NCBI RefSeq assembly: GCF_009725985.1
Contig: NZ_RCNR01000010.1
Coordinates: 62,001-126,000, forward strand
Origin: Zobellia amurskyensis
GTDB lineage: Bacteria > Bacteroidota > Bacteroidia > Flavobacteriales > Flavobacteriaceae
Direction of reading: 5' to 3'
DNA: 64,000 nt
The notes under the pieces are model-generated. The model saw nothing but the letters and a program-made list of their open reading frames with translations, was not told the DNA's origin and searched no databases. Position numbers and translations under genes: made by a program. Positions 37,345 through 45,489 of this stretch are shown in pieces. Each line of letters begins with the position of its first letter. Positions within the stretch are counted from its first letter, which is position 1.

Positions 37345-39864
37345 TTAAAATCGAACCCTAAAACTTATGTTGGGAGTAAGACCTAAAGAAACGTTTTCTA
37401 CTTTTTCTATCTCATTGTCTTCATTTAGGCGATAGTAACTGTTCAAAATGTTCTTTCTATTAGTGAAGTTCAAAACGGAAATACCTGCGGATGCCTTCAA
37501 TTTTTCTGTTATGTTGAAGTTGTAAATGGCGGAAGCATCTGCGCGTAAATACTCCGGTAACCGGCTACTGTTAGGCTCTTGGTAATTGATTCTATTTGGG
37601 AAAAAATTGGTGTCCAGGGGTTCGTTTCCATCTGGTTGGGTAAACGGTTTTCCCGTGCGATAGTTTAGCCCAATACCCAATTTAAAGTTTTCCAACGTAT
37701 AGGTTCCGGCAAATGTGGCGGTATGTCTTATATCTAGATTGTTCGGGAAATTGGGTGGTACAACTTCGGAGAAATTATAAGTATTGAAATTATAGGTGTA
37801 GCTGGCCCAAACACTATAGTTTTCGGTCTTTTTGTTGATTAGAAATTCAACGCCTTTTACATCGTACTTTCCTATTTCTCCATTAAACTGATTTTGGTTC
37901 TGAAAGCCTTGCGTTGAGGTACTAATGCCATCCACTTCTTTATAAAAAGCTTCTAGTCCTACATAGAAATTTTCATGGTCGTAGTTGATGCCTATGGAAC
38001 CCTGCTTACTCTTGGTAATAGGCAAGTCCTCCCCATCCGATACTATCCAACGGCGTTTTTCAATACCCAAAAAATTTTGTTCTAAATCAATTATCTGATT
38101 GATGGCCTGACTCTTAAATTCACCCAATGCCTGCACTTTTAAATGTCTTGTAAAAGCGTAGTTGAAACTCAATCTAGGCTCTAAAATGTATTCTTTAAAA
38201 GTATCTGGGTTCTCTAAATAGTTAAGTCTTAGTCCACCTCTTGCGTACACTTTTTTATCCGTTGAAGTAAAAGTGAGTTCTGAAAAAAGGGCATGACTTT
38301 TAATAACGTTTCGGGCGTTACTTTCGAATGGTGGTTGTGTTACCGATGTTTCGTTTGCAATACCCGTATCCGTAAATTGATAGCCGTTAAGCCAATTAAA
38401 ATTATCATTGGGCATAAAATTGGTACTGAGCTTTAAGGCCGTTTCTTCAACTTCATTATTCTGAAAAAGAATCTGTTCTGCATTGCTGGAAATGTTCCGT
38501 GCATCTAGTTGGTATTGGGTGCTGTAGAGGTTTATAAAAGTGGAGAATTTGTCGGTCCAGTCGCTGCTTAGGCTTGTGCCAAGAGATAGGTTTGTTTGGT
38601 TTAAGGCACTGTGTATTTCATTGGTGTCGGACATATCGCGTTCCGTATAATCCAACAAGTTATTGATATTTATAAAGCTGAAACGAAACTTGTGTTGGTC
38701 ATTAATGTCATACAGTACCTTTCCTGTAAAATCATAGAAATAGAAATTACCTTCTTGACTTACTTGGCTGTCATCAAAAACTCGAGTAAAGAATTTATCG
38801 TAGGTAGGAGTGTCAATCAGGTCCGTAAGAGAGCGCCTGGCCGAAAATTGAACGGCTAATTTATCGGTAACGGGTAAGTGTGCATAGACATCACCGCCAA
38901 TAAGGTTGAAGCCTGCTCCTGCGAAAAAAGTATCTGCTACTTCATCTTTGGTACGCATATCTATAATGCCGCTTACACCATCTCCATATTGACTTCCCGT
39001 ACCGTTTTTTATCAATGTTACGTTGTCCGTTAAATAAGGGTTGAAGGCCGATATTAAACCAAAAAAATGACCGGATTGATACATTTTTATACCATCCCAT
39101 AAAATGAGGTTTTGGTCATTGCTTCCACCACGAATGTTTATATTGGATACGGTTTCGTCAGTACTTTCTATACCAGGTAGTGCTTGAACCGTTTGCAATA
39201 CGTCTGGTTCTATTAAGCCTGGTAGAATGCCCAATTCTTCGCTGTTCATTTCAATACTACCGTCTAGTTGTTTTATTAATCCTTTGGTCAGAAACTCGTA
39301 AACAACTACCTCTTCTAATTGCTGGTAAAATTGGGCGAGCAAAAGGGTTGTGCACGGTTCTTTTTTAATCAGTTCGTCGGCATTTACAAATAAGGTTTTG
39401 TAACCTAGATGCTTGATTTGGATTGAGGCATTTCTTGGAACGTTGTGTAATGAGAAAGTACCGCTGTCATTAATGATAGTGGCTAAATTGGTTCCTAATA
39501 TTTTCACACTTGCGCCATACAGCGTGTTCATCTTAAAGTTGTCCAGAACCGTTGCGCAAATAGATACAAAATTACTTTTGGTGAGGGTGTAGTAACGTTC
39601 GTTGAGTTTTTCTAGCTCAACCTGGGTCTGGTTCTCAATATCCTTTAGAATATTAGGTAATAAAGTTTCTTGGGGGATATAGATTTCAAGGCCTTGTATT
39701 TCGTCATCGGCATATGAGAATTTGATATCGAATTCTTGTTCAAGTTGCTGTAAAAAAGTAGATAGCGCTATCTTTTCGCCGGTTTGCGCAATGGTATCAT
39801 GTGAGGTTAGAAAACACGTAAGACCTACAATAAAAAGAAGAAGTTTACGGATTTTTATCGCCAT
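37345..39864 (-). CDS. TonB-dependent receptor with STN/plug domains
   Basis: This 839-residue outer-membrane receptor has a signal peptide, then an STN-like domain (IALSTFLQQLEQEFDIKFSY) that signals to FecR. A CarboxypepD_reg-like beta-sandwich, the plug (LPGLIEPDVLQTVQALPGIE with SNINIRGGSNDQNLILWDGI) and a 22-strand barrel ending in Phe (ISFRVRF) follow. The STN domain with adjacent FecR and sigma genes is the transducing-receptor arrangement. No SusD-like gene accompanies it. ATG 39864 overlaps the end of fecR by 20 bp. The substrate is unknown, and the divergent lipoprotein may be a partner. Confidence 0.9.
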   Translation of the reverse strand: MAIKIRKLLLFIVGLTCFLTSHDTIAQTGEKIALSTFLQQLEQEFDIKFSYADDEIQGLEIYIPQETLLPNILKDIENQTQVELEKLNERYYTLTKSNFVSICATVLDNFKMNTLYGASVKILGTNLATIINDSGTFSLHNVPRNASIQIKHLGYKTLFVNADELIKKEPCTTLLLAQFYQQLEEVVVYEFLTKGLIKQLDGSIEMNSEELGILPGLIEPDVLQTVQALPGIESTDETVSNINIRGGSNDQNLILWDGIKMYQSGHFFGLISAFNPYLTDNVTLIKNGTGSQYGDGVSGIIDMRTKDEVADTFFAGAGFNLIGGDVYAHLPVTDKLAVQFSARRSLTDLIDTPTYDKFFTRVFDDSQVSQEGNFYFYDFTGKVLYDINDQHKFRFSFININNLLDYTERDMSDTNEIHSALNQTNLSLGTSLSSDWTDKFSTFINLYSTQYQLDARNISSNAEQILFQNNEVEETALKLSTNFMPNDNFNWLNGYQFTDTGIANETSVTQPPFESNARNVIKSHALFSELTFTSTDKKVYARGGLRLNYLENPDTFKEYILEPRLSFNYAFTRHLKVQALGEFKSQAINQIIDLEQNFLGIEKRRWIVSDGEDLPITKSKQGSIGINYDHENFYVGLEAFYKEVDGISTSTQGFQNQNQFNGEIGKYDVKGVEFLINKKTENYSVWASYTYNFNTYNFSEVVPPNFPNNLDIRHTATFAGTYTLENFKLGIGLNYRTGKPFTQPDGNEPLDTNFFPNRINYQEPNSSRLPEYLRADASAIYNFNITEKLKASAGISVLNFTNRKNILNSYYRLNEDNEIEKVENVSLGLTPNISFRVRF

Positions 39865-40756
39865 AGAAGAGCACTTTGCTGCCCTCAAATTTAAACTTTA
39901 TTTGCGAGGGTGCACTAATGCTCTTTAACGCAACATCCGTATCTGTATTGCTGAAAGTTCCTGTAAACAATTGTTCCGTATCTATATCCTGTATTTCTAC
40001 AGTAACATTGTGTTGTCTCTCAAATTCGCTAAGAACAAATTTTAGGGGAACACTTTTAAATGTACTTTCATTAGTAACCCAAGATGGCTGTTGCATTTTT
40101 GACGCAGAAGTCTTGGTGATTTTGCCATCTATAACTATAAAAGATGCTCCTGCAGGTAACTTGGTTTCTTTACCGTCAAAAGTAACGCTTACCAATCCTT
40201 CAAAACACGTAACTTCAAAAAAGCCAGGTCTGTTTTCAACATTAAATTGAGTGCCCAAAACAGCAACGATTCCATCCGCTGTAGCAACGGTAAAACGTTT
40301 GCCCTTAGCTACTTTAAAAAAGGCTTCACCTTTAAGTTCAACATTACGTTCCTTGCTCCATTTTCGTTCGCTAAAAGAAAGCTCGGAATCCGCATTCAGT
40401 TGTACTTTTGAGTTGTCCGGGAGAACTACCTCTTTGTTTTCGGCGTATTCGGTAACTATGTTTTCGTCTAAATTGTTCAGGTAAAAATATGAACCGAACA
40501 TAATAACGGCTGCCGCCGCTGCAATTCGAATAAACTTCTTGAAAGGATGCAACTGCACAACCTTAGCATCCTTTAAGGTGCGTTGGTTTTTTATAGCTAT
40601 AAGGGCTTCCTCCGCGTTAAAGTCGGGAGCTTCTAGCTGATTGGAAGCAGTAATAATTCGCTCATAGGAAGCGTACTCGGCAGATTTTTTAAATTCTGCG
40701 AGCTCGGCCTCGGTGAGGTCATTATTCAACCATTTTGCTAAGTGATTTTCTTGCAT
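39845..40756 (-). CDS. FecR-family anti-sigma factor
   Basis: This 303-residue protein has an N-terminal cytoplasmic region (ENHLAKWLNNDLTEAELAEF), one membrane helix (FIRIAAAAAVIMFGSYFYL), then the periplasmic FecR domain with ELSFSERKWSKERNVELKGEA and a C-terminal STN-facing domain (VPLKFVLSEFERQHNVTVEI). It would hold the ECF sigma at the membrane until the receptor signals. The start is ATG 40756; the codon before it is TTG. An ECF-type element, shared with the lipoprotein promoter, lies 21-51 bp upstream. Confidence 0.92.
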   Translation of the reverse strand: MQENHLAKWLNNDLTEAELAEFKKSAEYASYERIITASNQLEAPDFNAEEALIAIKNQRTLKDAKVVQLHPFKKFIRIAAAAAVIMFGSYFYLNNLDENIVTEYAENKEVVLPDNSKVQLNADSELSFSERKWSKERNVELKGEAFFKVAKGKRFTVATADGIVAVLGTQFNVENRPGFFEVTCFEGLVSVTFDGKETKLPAGASFIVIDGKITKTSASKMQQPSWVTNESTFKSVPLKFVLSEFERQHNVTVEIQDIDTEQLFTGTFSNTDTDVALKSISAPSQIKFKFEGSKVLFYGDKNP

Positions 40757-40777
40757 CAATTCTAGCTTTATGCCTTA

Positions 40778-40807
40778 GTAACAATTCATTACGTAAATAC
40801 CCTACTT
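40778..40807 (-). promoter_or_regulatory. putative ECF sigma promoter of fecR-TonB receptor
   Basis: On the minus strand AAGTAGGGTATTT (40807-40795), 5 bp, then ATGAATTGTTAC. The same two blocks at the same spacing, in sense orientation, precede the divergent lipoprotein at 41457-41486. The fecR ATG follows 21 bp later. Confidence 0.65.
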
Positions 40808-40850
40808 TTTATTTTTAGTGAGGGATAGCTGTGCTATAAAATTTATTTTC

Positions 40851-40888
40851 AACCACTAACCACTAACCACTAACCACTAACCACTAAC
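40851..40888. repeat. heptamer tandem repeat (AACCACT)5
   Basis: Five perfect copies of AACCACT (AGTGGTT on the transcribed strand) and a partial sixth lie between the sigma gene stop (40898) and the fecR promoter. Copy number could vary by slippage. Similar heptamer runs occur in other bacteria between genes; a function for this one is unknown. Confidence 0.9.
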
Positions 40889-40897
40889 ACCTATAAA

Positions 40898-41410
40898 TTA
40901 TATCCCATCAATCTTTTCCCTGAGCGATTTAAGGGCCAAGTGCATTCTTTTTTCAATGGCCTTTACACTAACTCCTTCCATTTCGGCTATCTCGGCATAT
41001 TTTTTTCCATCAATACGATTTAATAGAAAAGTAGTCCTTTGATTTTCCGGTAGGCTGTCCAAGGCACGGTTCAATTTCTGTTTGAACTCGTCTTCTTCCA
41101 TTAAGAATTCTGGGGACTCATGGGTAACCTTTAAGGTCTTGTCCGCATACTTTAAACGTACCTTTTCAGCTTTTATCACATTAAGGTACAAATTATTAGC
41201 AACGGTGTAGACAAAGGATTTGGCTTTTGCTGGAGAAACCTTGGCGCAATTTTCCCAAAGTTTTACAAATGCCTCTTGAACAGCATCGTGGGCTTTCTCC
41301 TCATTACCAAATTTATAATATATATAGTTGAAAACCGTTTTAGAATTAGCTTTGAAAATTGTATCAAAGACTTGCTCTTCGCACACATTGCCTGTATTTT
41401 TGGTTTCCAA
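40898..41410 (-). CDS. ECF sigma factor (FecI-like)
   Basis: This protein of about 170 residues has sigma region 2 (VFNYIYYKFGNEEKAHDAVQ followed by EAFVKLWE) and region 4 (LPENQRTTFLLNRIDGKKYA then EIAEMEGVSVKAIEKR). It is preceded directly by an in-frame TAA at 41411-41413, so no ATG is available at the N-terminus; TTG at 41408-41410 (METKNTGNVCEEQ reading) or GTG at 41386 must start it. The TTG fits the family length. Its own promoter is housekeeping-type, not the ECF element. Confidence 0.88.
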   Translation of the reverse strand: METKNTGNVCEEQVFDTIFKANSKTVFNYIYYKFGNEEKAHDAVQEAFVKLWENCAKVSPAKAKSFVYTVANNLYLNVIKAEKVRLKYADKTLKVTHESPEFLMEEDEFKQKLNRALDSLPENQRTTFLLNRIDGKKYAEIAEMEGVSVKAIEKRMHLALKSLREKIDGI

Positions 41411-41426
41411 TTAGGGTGATTTTTGT

Positions 41427-41458
41427 CAAAGGTATTTGAAAAAATCCAATCTGTGCAA
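41427..41458 (-). promoter_or_regulatory. housekeeping promoter of the ECF sigma gene
   Basis: On the minus strand TTG (41458-41456), a 21-bp spacer and TACCTTTG (41434-41427) give a full match to TTG-N19-21-TAnnTTTG, 16 bp before the TTG start codon. The -33 TTG overlaps the 5' end of the divergent ECF element at 41457, so the two promoters share bases. Confidence 0.7.
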
Positions 41459-41486
41459 GTAGGGTATTTTAAATATGGGTTGTTTC
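41457..41486 (+). promoter_or_regulatory. putative ECF sigma promoter of the divergent lipoprotein
   Basis: AAGTAGGGTATTT (41457-41469), 5 bp, then ATGGGTTGTTTC. It matches the fecR upstream element in both blocks and spacing, and the ATG is 32 bp downstream. Confidence 0.65.
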
Positions 41487-41518
41487 AGTTTTAAAGTACC
41501 CCTAAATTCCAAATCAGT

Positions 41519-42889
41519 ATGAAGAAGTGTTTTAAATTTTCATTAGTGGCTTTCCTGCTGGCCTTGCTAATGGCTCTGACCTCGTGTCAAGATGAAGAGC
41601 CTTTTGAGGAAACAATAGATGTAGAAAAGACTTTGTCCTTTGATTCCGCTGCCCTGGAATTAATGAAAGAGACGGTGTCCAATGATGGTTCTTATGATAA
41701 TATAGTAGATGGCGCCAGTTGTTTTGATATTCAATTTCCGTATGAGGTTGTCGTAAATGAAGAGAAGCTGACTGTAGATTCTATGGGCAGTCTTCAGATT
41801 TTAGAAGAAACTCTAGACGCCTTTGAAGATTATGAAAGTTCTATGGATGTTGTTTTTCCTGTTACAATTACCATGGCAGATTATACTGAAGTAGCCATTA
41901 GTACCAAAGAAGAGTTGGAAAAAGTAGCCTCGCAATGTGTAGAAGGTGGTAGTGACGCAGATATTGAATGTATTGATTTGGTATATCCCGCAACCGTTTT
42001 TACCTATAATCCTAATTTTCAGCAAACAGCATCGGTTGTAGTGGAGCATGATGCGGAGTTGAGAAGATTTTTTGCAGGACTTGAGGATACTGATTTGGTA
42101 AGTTTTGATTTTCCTATCACCCTAAAATATATAGATAGTACAGAGGTTACTGCCAGTACTAATACTGAACTTGCGGACATCTTAAATCAGGCAAAGGAAG
42201 CCTGTGATGAGGATGACGATAATGATTATAATGATGACGATTTTACCCAAGAGCAATTAGATAGTGTATTAGTTGAATGCCCTTGGAATTTAATTCAAGT
42301 ACAAAGAAAAAGTGAAAACGAATCTGAACAGTACATCAATTATGCCTTCTCTTTTGAGGAAGGAGGAAAGGTTATTTCTTATGGTAAATCCGGATATAAA
42401 ACAGAAGGTGAGTGGAGTACCTCAGTTGTAGATTATAGAGTGGTGTTAACACTTAATTTTAAATCCGCAGAACAGTTTAATAATACTTGGAAGGTCTACG
42501 AAATAAAAGAAGGAAAGATCAAAATGTTCGTTCAAGATGATTTTTTGACGTTAGAGAAGAATTGTGGTTACGAACCAGAAGTGTGTGAAGCAAAAAGCAT
42601 TCAAGACAGATTAAGTCTTTGTAGTTGGAGAATGTCTGATGAAAAAGGCGAATTCTTTGAGGATTTAAGCATAGATTTTGGAGAACAGCGCATGCTTGTA
42701 TATGACTCTAATGGAGAAGTCCTTGATGAAGGAAGTTGGATGGTAGAGGGAAATTTATTGGCATTTAGCGGGTTGAGCAAGAGTTTGGCTAATTATATCG
42801 GCAATTGGCAAGTGCTTGAATGCGGAGAGGAATATATGAAAATACAGAGAAAAGTAGAAGTTGTTGTACTTACCAAGTTATGTAGCTAG
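41519..42889 (+). CDS. large lipoprotein with duplicated domains, ECF-linked
   Basis: This 456-residue protein has a lipobox (ALTSC, Cys23). Two homologous cysteine-bounded domains follow: about 67-145 (CFDIQFPYEVVVNEE...SQC) and about 155-235 (CIDLVYPATVFTYNP...EAC). An acidic linker (DEDDDNDYNDDD) and two more similar beta-rich domains come next (CPWNLIQVQRKSENESEQ..., LCSWRMSDEKGEFFEDLS...), each ending at Cys. I do not recognise the family. It is divergent from the sigma gene and carries the same upstream element as fecR, so it is probably a surface partner of the receptor. Confidence 0.75.
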   Translation: MKKCFKFSLVAFLLALLMALTSCQDEEPFEETIDVEKTLSFDSAALELMKETVSNDGSYDNIVDGASCFDIQFPYEVVVNEEKLTVDSMGSLQILEETLDAFEDYESSMDVVFPVTITMADYTEVAISTKEELEKVASQCVEGGSDADIECIDLVYPATVFTYNPNFQQTASVVVEHDAELRRFFAGLEDTDLVSFDFPITLKYIDSTEVTASTNTELADILNQAKEACDEDDDNDYNDDDFTQEQLDSVLVECPWNLIQVQRKSENESEQYINYAFSFEEGGKVISYGKSGYKTEGEWSTSVVDYRVVLTLNFKSAEQFNNTWKVYEIKEGKIKMFVQDDFLTLEKNCGYEPEVCEAKSIQDRLSLCSWRMSDEKGEFFEDLSIDFGEQRMLVYDSNGEVLDEGSWMVEGNLLAFSGLSKSLANYIGNWQVLECGEEYMKIQRKVEVVVLTKLCS

Positions 42890-42950
42890 TTTTTTGACAA
42901 CTAAAGTTTAGAGTAACCAGAGACCTATTTTGCCCCACAGATTTTAGAAG

Positions 42951-42981
42951 AGCGCCCACCGAAAGTGGGGCGCTTTTTTTG
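42951..42981 (+). terminator. intrinsic terminator after the duplicated-domain lipoprotein gene
   Basis: AGCGCCCAC pairs with GTGGGGCGCT, allowing one bulge, and is followed by seven T residues. It lies about 60 bp after the lipoprotein gene stop. Confidence 0.85.
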
Positions 42982-43029
42982 TGATGTCATATTTTTTTCT
43001 TTATGCTCCGTTTTCCCCCTAGTTATTAT

Positions 43030-43037
43030 TAAATTTG
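43030..43037 (+). promoter_or_regulatory. -7 element upstream of ffh
   Basis: TAAATTTG is an exact TAnnTTTG, 25 bp before the ffh ATG. No -33 TTG is in the expected place. Confidence 0.6.
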
Positions 43038-43062
43038 CCTTTCTTCAAAAGCAAGTAAGACG

Positions 43063-44400
43063 ATGTTTGACAATTTAAGTGATAAGCTAGACAAAGCCCT
43101 CCACACCCTAAGGGGCCATGGGCAGATAACGGAAATTAACGTTGCGGAAACTACTAAAGAAGTCCGTAGGGCTTTATTGGATGCCGATGTTAACTTTAGA
43201 ATAGCCAAAGAATTTACCAACAAGGTCAAAGAAAAAGCTTTGGGTCAAAATGTATTGACTGCATTGCAACCGGGCCAGTTGATGGTAAAGATTGTTAAAG
43301 ATGAGCTTACGGAGCTTATGGGTGGGGAAACCGAAGGTATTAACCTTTCCGGAACACCTTCTGTAATCTTAATGTCAGGTCTACAAGGTTCGGGTAAAAC
43401 TACCTTTTCAGGTAAATTGGCCAACTTTCTAAAGACCAAAAAAACAAAGAAGCCTTTATTGGTGGCTTGTGATGTGTATCGTCCGGCAGCTATTGACCAG
43501 TTACACGTGGTTGGTGAGCAGATTGGGGTTGAGGTATATTCTGATCGTGATGAGAAAAATCCGGTTAAGATTGCACAAGCTGGTATTGCCAAGGCAAAAT
43601 CAGAAGGGTATAACGTGGTTATTATAGATACCGCGGGTCGTTTGGCAGTGGATACGGAGATGATGAATGAAATCTCTGAAATTCATAAAGCTATTCAACC
43701 ACAAGAAACGCTTTTTGTAGTAGATTCAATGACGGGTCAAGATGCTGTGAATACAGCTAAGGCCTTTAATGATATTTTAAATTTTGACGGGGTTATACTT
43801 ACCAAATTGGATGGTGATACCCGTGGTGGAGCTGCCATTTCCATAAAATCGGTAGTAGATAAGCCTATAAAGTTCATCGGTACAGGTGAAAAGATGGAGG
43901 CTATAGACGTTTTCCACCCTTCGCGTATGGCCGAACGTATTTTGGGCATGGGTGATGTTATTTCTTTGGTAGAAAGAGCCCAAGAGCAGTTTGATGAAGA
44001 GGAGGCCCGTAAAATCCAAAAGAAAATAGCCAAGAACAAATTTGGCTTTGATGATTTCCTTTCCCAGATACAACAAATCAAAAAGATGGGTAACATCAAA
44101 GATTTGATGGGAATGATACCCGGTGCAGGAAAAGCCCTTAAAGGTTTGGATATTGATGATGATGCCTTTAAACATATTGAAGCCATAATCCATAGTATGA
44201 CGCCAGATGAACGTTCAAACCCTTCTAAATTGAACGTGAGCCGTAAAAAGCGAATAGCCAAAGGAAGTGGTAGGGAAGTGCAGGAAGTGAATCAGCTTTT
44301 AAAGCAGTTTGACCAGATGAGCAAAATGATGAAAATGATGCAAGGTGGCGGTGGCAAAAAGATGATGCAGATGATGGGCAACATGAAAGGCATGAAATAA
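43063..44400 (+). CDS. ffh: signal recognition particle protein Ffh
   Basis: This 445-residue GTPase targets ribosomes making membrane proteins to SecYEG. An N-domain helical bundle precedes the G-domain with P-loop GLQGSGKTTFSGKLA, DVYRPAAIDQL, DTAGRLAVD and LTKLDGDTRGG. The methionine-rich M-domain ends in MMKMMQGGGGKKMMQMMGNM and binds signal peptides and 4.5S RNA. Length and order are typical. It follows a terminator and has its own -7 box. The opposite-strand frames at 43245-43592 and 43737-44261 are shadows. Confidence 0.98.
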   Translation: MFDNLSDKLDKALHTLRGHGQITEINVAETTKEVRRALLDADVNFRIAKEFTNKVKEKALGQNVLTALQPGQLMVKIVKDELTELMGGETEGINLSGTPSVILMSGLQGSGKTTFSGKLANFLKTKKTKKPLLVACDVYRPAAIDQLHVVGEQIGVEVYSDRDEKNPVKIAQAGIAKAKSEGYNVVIIDTAGRLAVDTEMMNEISEIHKAIQPQETLFVVDSMTGQDAVNTAKAFNDILNFDGVILTKLDGDTRGGAAISIKSVVDKPIKFIGTGEKMEAIDVFHPSRMAERILGMGDVISLVERAQEQFDEEEARKIQKKIAKNKFGFDDFLSQIQQIKKMGNIKDLMGMIPGAGKALKGLDIDDDAFKHIEAIIHSMTPDERSNPSKLNVSRKKRIAKGSGREVQEVNQLLKQFDQMSKMMKMMQGGGGKKMMQMMGNMKGMK

Positions 44401-44453
44401 AACCACCATTACAAAGAAAATTACGATACCAGATTAGACCATAACTGAACATT

Positions 44454-45338
44454 ATGACAATACTAGACGGAAAAAAGATTTCCAACGAAATAAAGGACGA
44501 GATTACGTTAGAAGTAGCAAACATGAAAGAACGTGGTGAGAAAGTGCCTCACTTGGCTGCAGTTCTTGTTGGTAATGACGGTGCTAGTTTAACCTATGTG
44601 GGTAGTAAAGTACGATCGTGCAAGAAAATAGGTTTTGAATCTACTTTAATTCACTTGCCAAGCGAAACAACCGAAGAAGAACTATTGAATAAGGTTCATG
44701 AACTGAATGCCGATCCAGCTATAGACGGGTATATTGTTCAGCTTCCGTTACCAAAACATATAGATGAAGAAAAGGTCTTAATGGCCGTTGATCCGGATAA
44801 AGATGTAGACGGATTCCACCCTACTAATTTTGGTAAAATGGCATTGGATATGGAGACTTTTATATCCGCTACACCATTTGGTATAATGGAGCTTTTAAAG
44901 CGATATAAAGTAGATACTCAAGGGAAACACGCAGTGGTTATAGGTCGTAGTCATATTGTAGGTAGGCCCATAAGTATTTTAATGAGCCAAAAGGGAGAAG
45001 CGGCTAACTGTACCGTAACTTTAGCTCATAGTAGAACAAAAGACATTAAAGAATTAACCCTACAGGCAGATATTATTGTTTCTGCATTGGGGGTGCCTCG
45101 TTTCTTAAAGGCCGATATGGTTAAGGAAGGTGCGGTAATCATAGATGTGGGCATTACTAGAGTTTCTGATGAAACTAAAGAAAAAGGCTATTATATTACA
45201 GGTGATGTTGATTTTGAGCCTGTTAGTAAAAAAGCATCGTTCATAACTCCAGTGCCTGGTGGTGTTGGTCCAATGACTATTGCTATGTTGCTGAAAAATA
45301 CACTTCTAGCCAGAGAAAGGAATAGTAATACCAAGTAA
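44454..45338 (+). CDS. folD: bifunctional methylenetetrahydrofolate dehydrogenase/cyclohydrolase
   Basis: This 294-residue protein oxidises 5,10-methylene-THF and hydrolyses 5,10-methenyl-THF in one-carbon metabolism. Motifs are [16 protein letters not shown] (the catalytic Lys region), [39 protein letters not shown] (NADP binding) and [15 protein letters not shown]. The start and length fit FolD. A weak stem-loop (45327-45351) overlaps its stop codon. It lies 53 bp after ffh and may be cotranscribed. Confidence 0.97.
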   Translation: MTILDGKKISNEIKDEITLEVANMKERGEKVPHLAAVLVGNDGASLTYVGSKVRSCKKIGFESTLIHLPSETTEEELLNKVHELNADPAIDGYIVQLPLPKHIDEEKVLMAVDPDKDVDGFHPTNFGKMALDMETFISATPFGIMELLKRYKVDTQGKHAVVIGRSHIVGRPISILMSQKGEAANCTVTLAHSRTKDIKELTLQADIIVSALGVPRFLKADMVKEGAVIIDVGITRVSDETKEKGYYITGDVDFEPVSKKASFITPVPGGVGPMTIAMLLKNTLLARERNSNTK

Positions 45339-45361
45339 TTCTGCTGGTATTATTTGTTGTT
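45327..45361 (+). terminator. possible terminator at the end of folD
   Basis: AATACCA (45327-45333) is complementary to TGGTATT (45345-45351), enclosing the folD stop codon; a T-rich stretch follows. The T-run is interrupted, so this is only a candidate. Confidence 0.4.
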
Positions 45362-45489
45362 TTTGTGTTTTGAGAATTTATTTTTTCAAAGGTTTTATAT
45401 AGACTTTTGATTCCTAATTATTTACTTCATTTAAAGCACAACAATATTGTGTTGTTCAACGTTAGGTTTCATAACCAACCTACCACAAT

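Noticed and set aside
40851-40888. The heptamer repeats as a CRISPR array
   Set aside because: The unit is 7 bp with no spacers, and there are no cas genes; it is a simple tandem repeat.
43737-44261. A 174-codon frame opposite ffh
   Set aside because: Antisense shadow of the well-supported Ffh gene; no independent signal.
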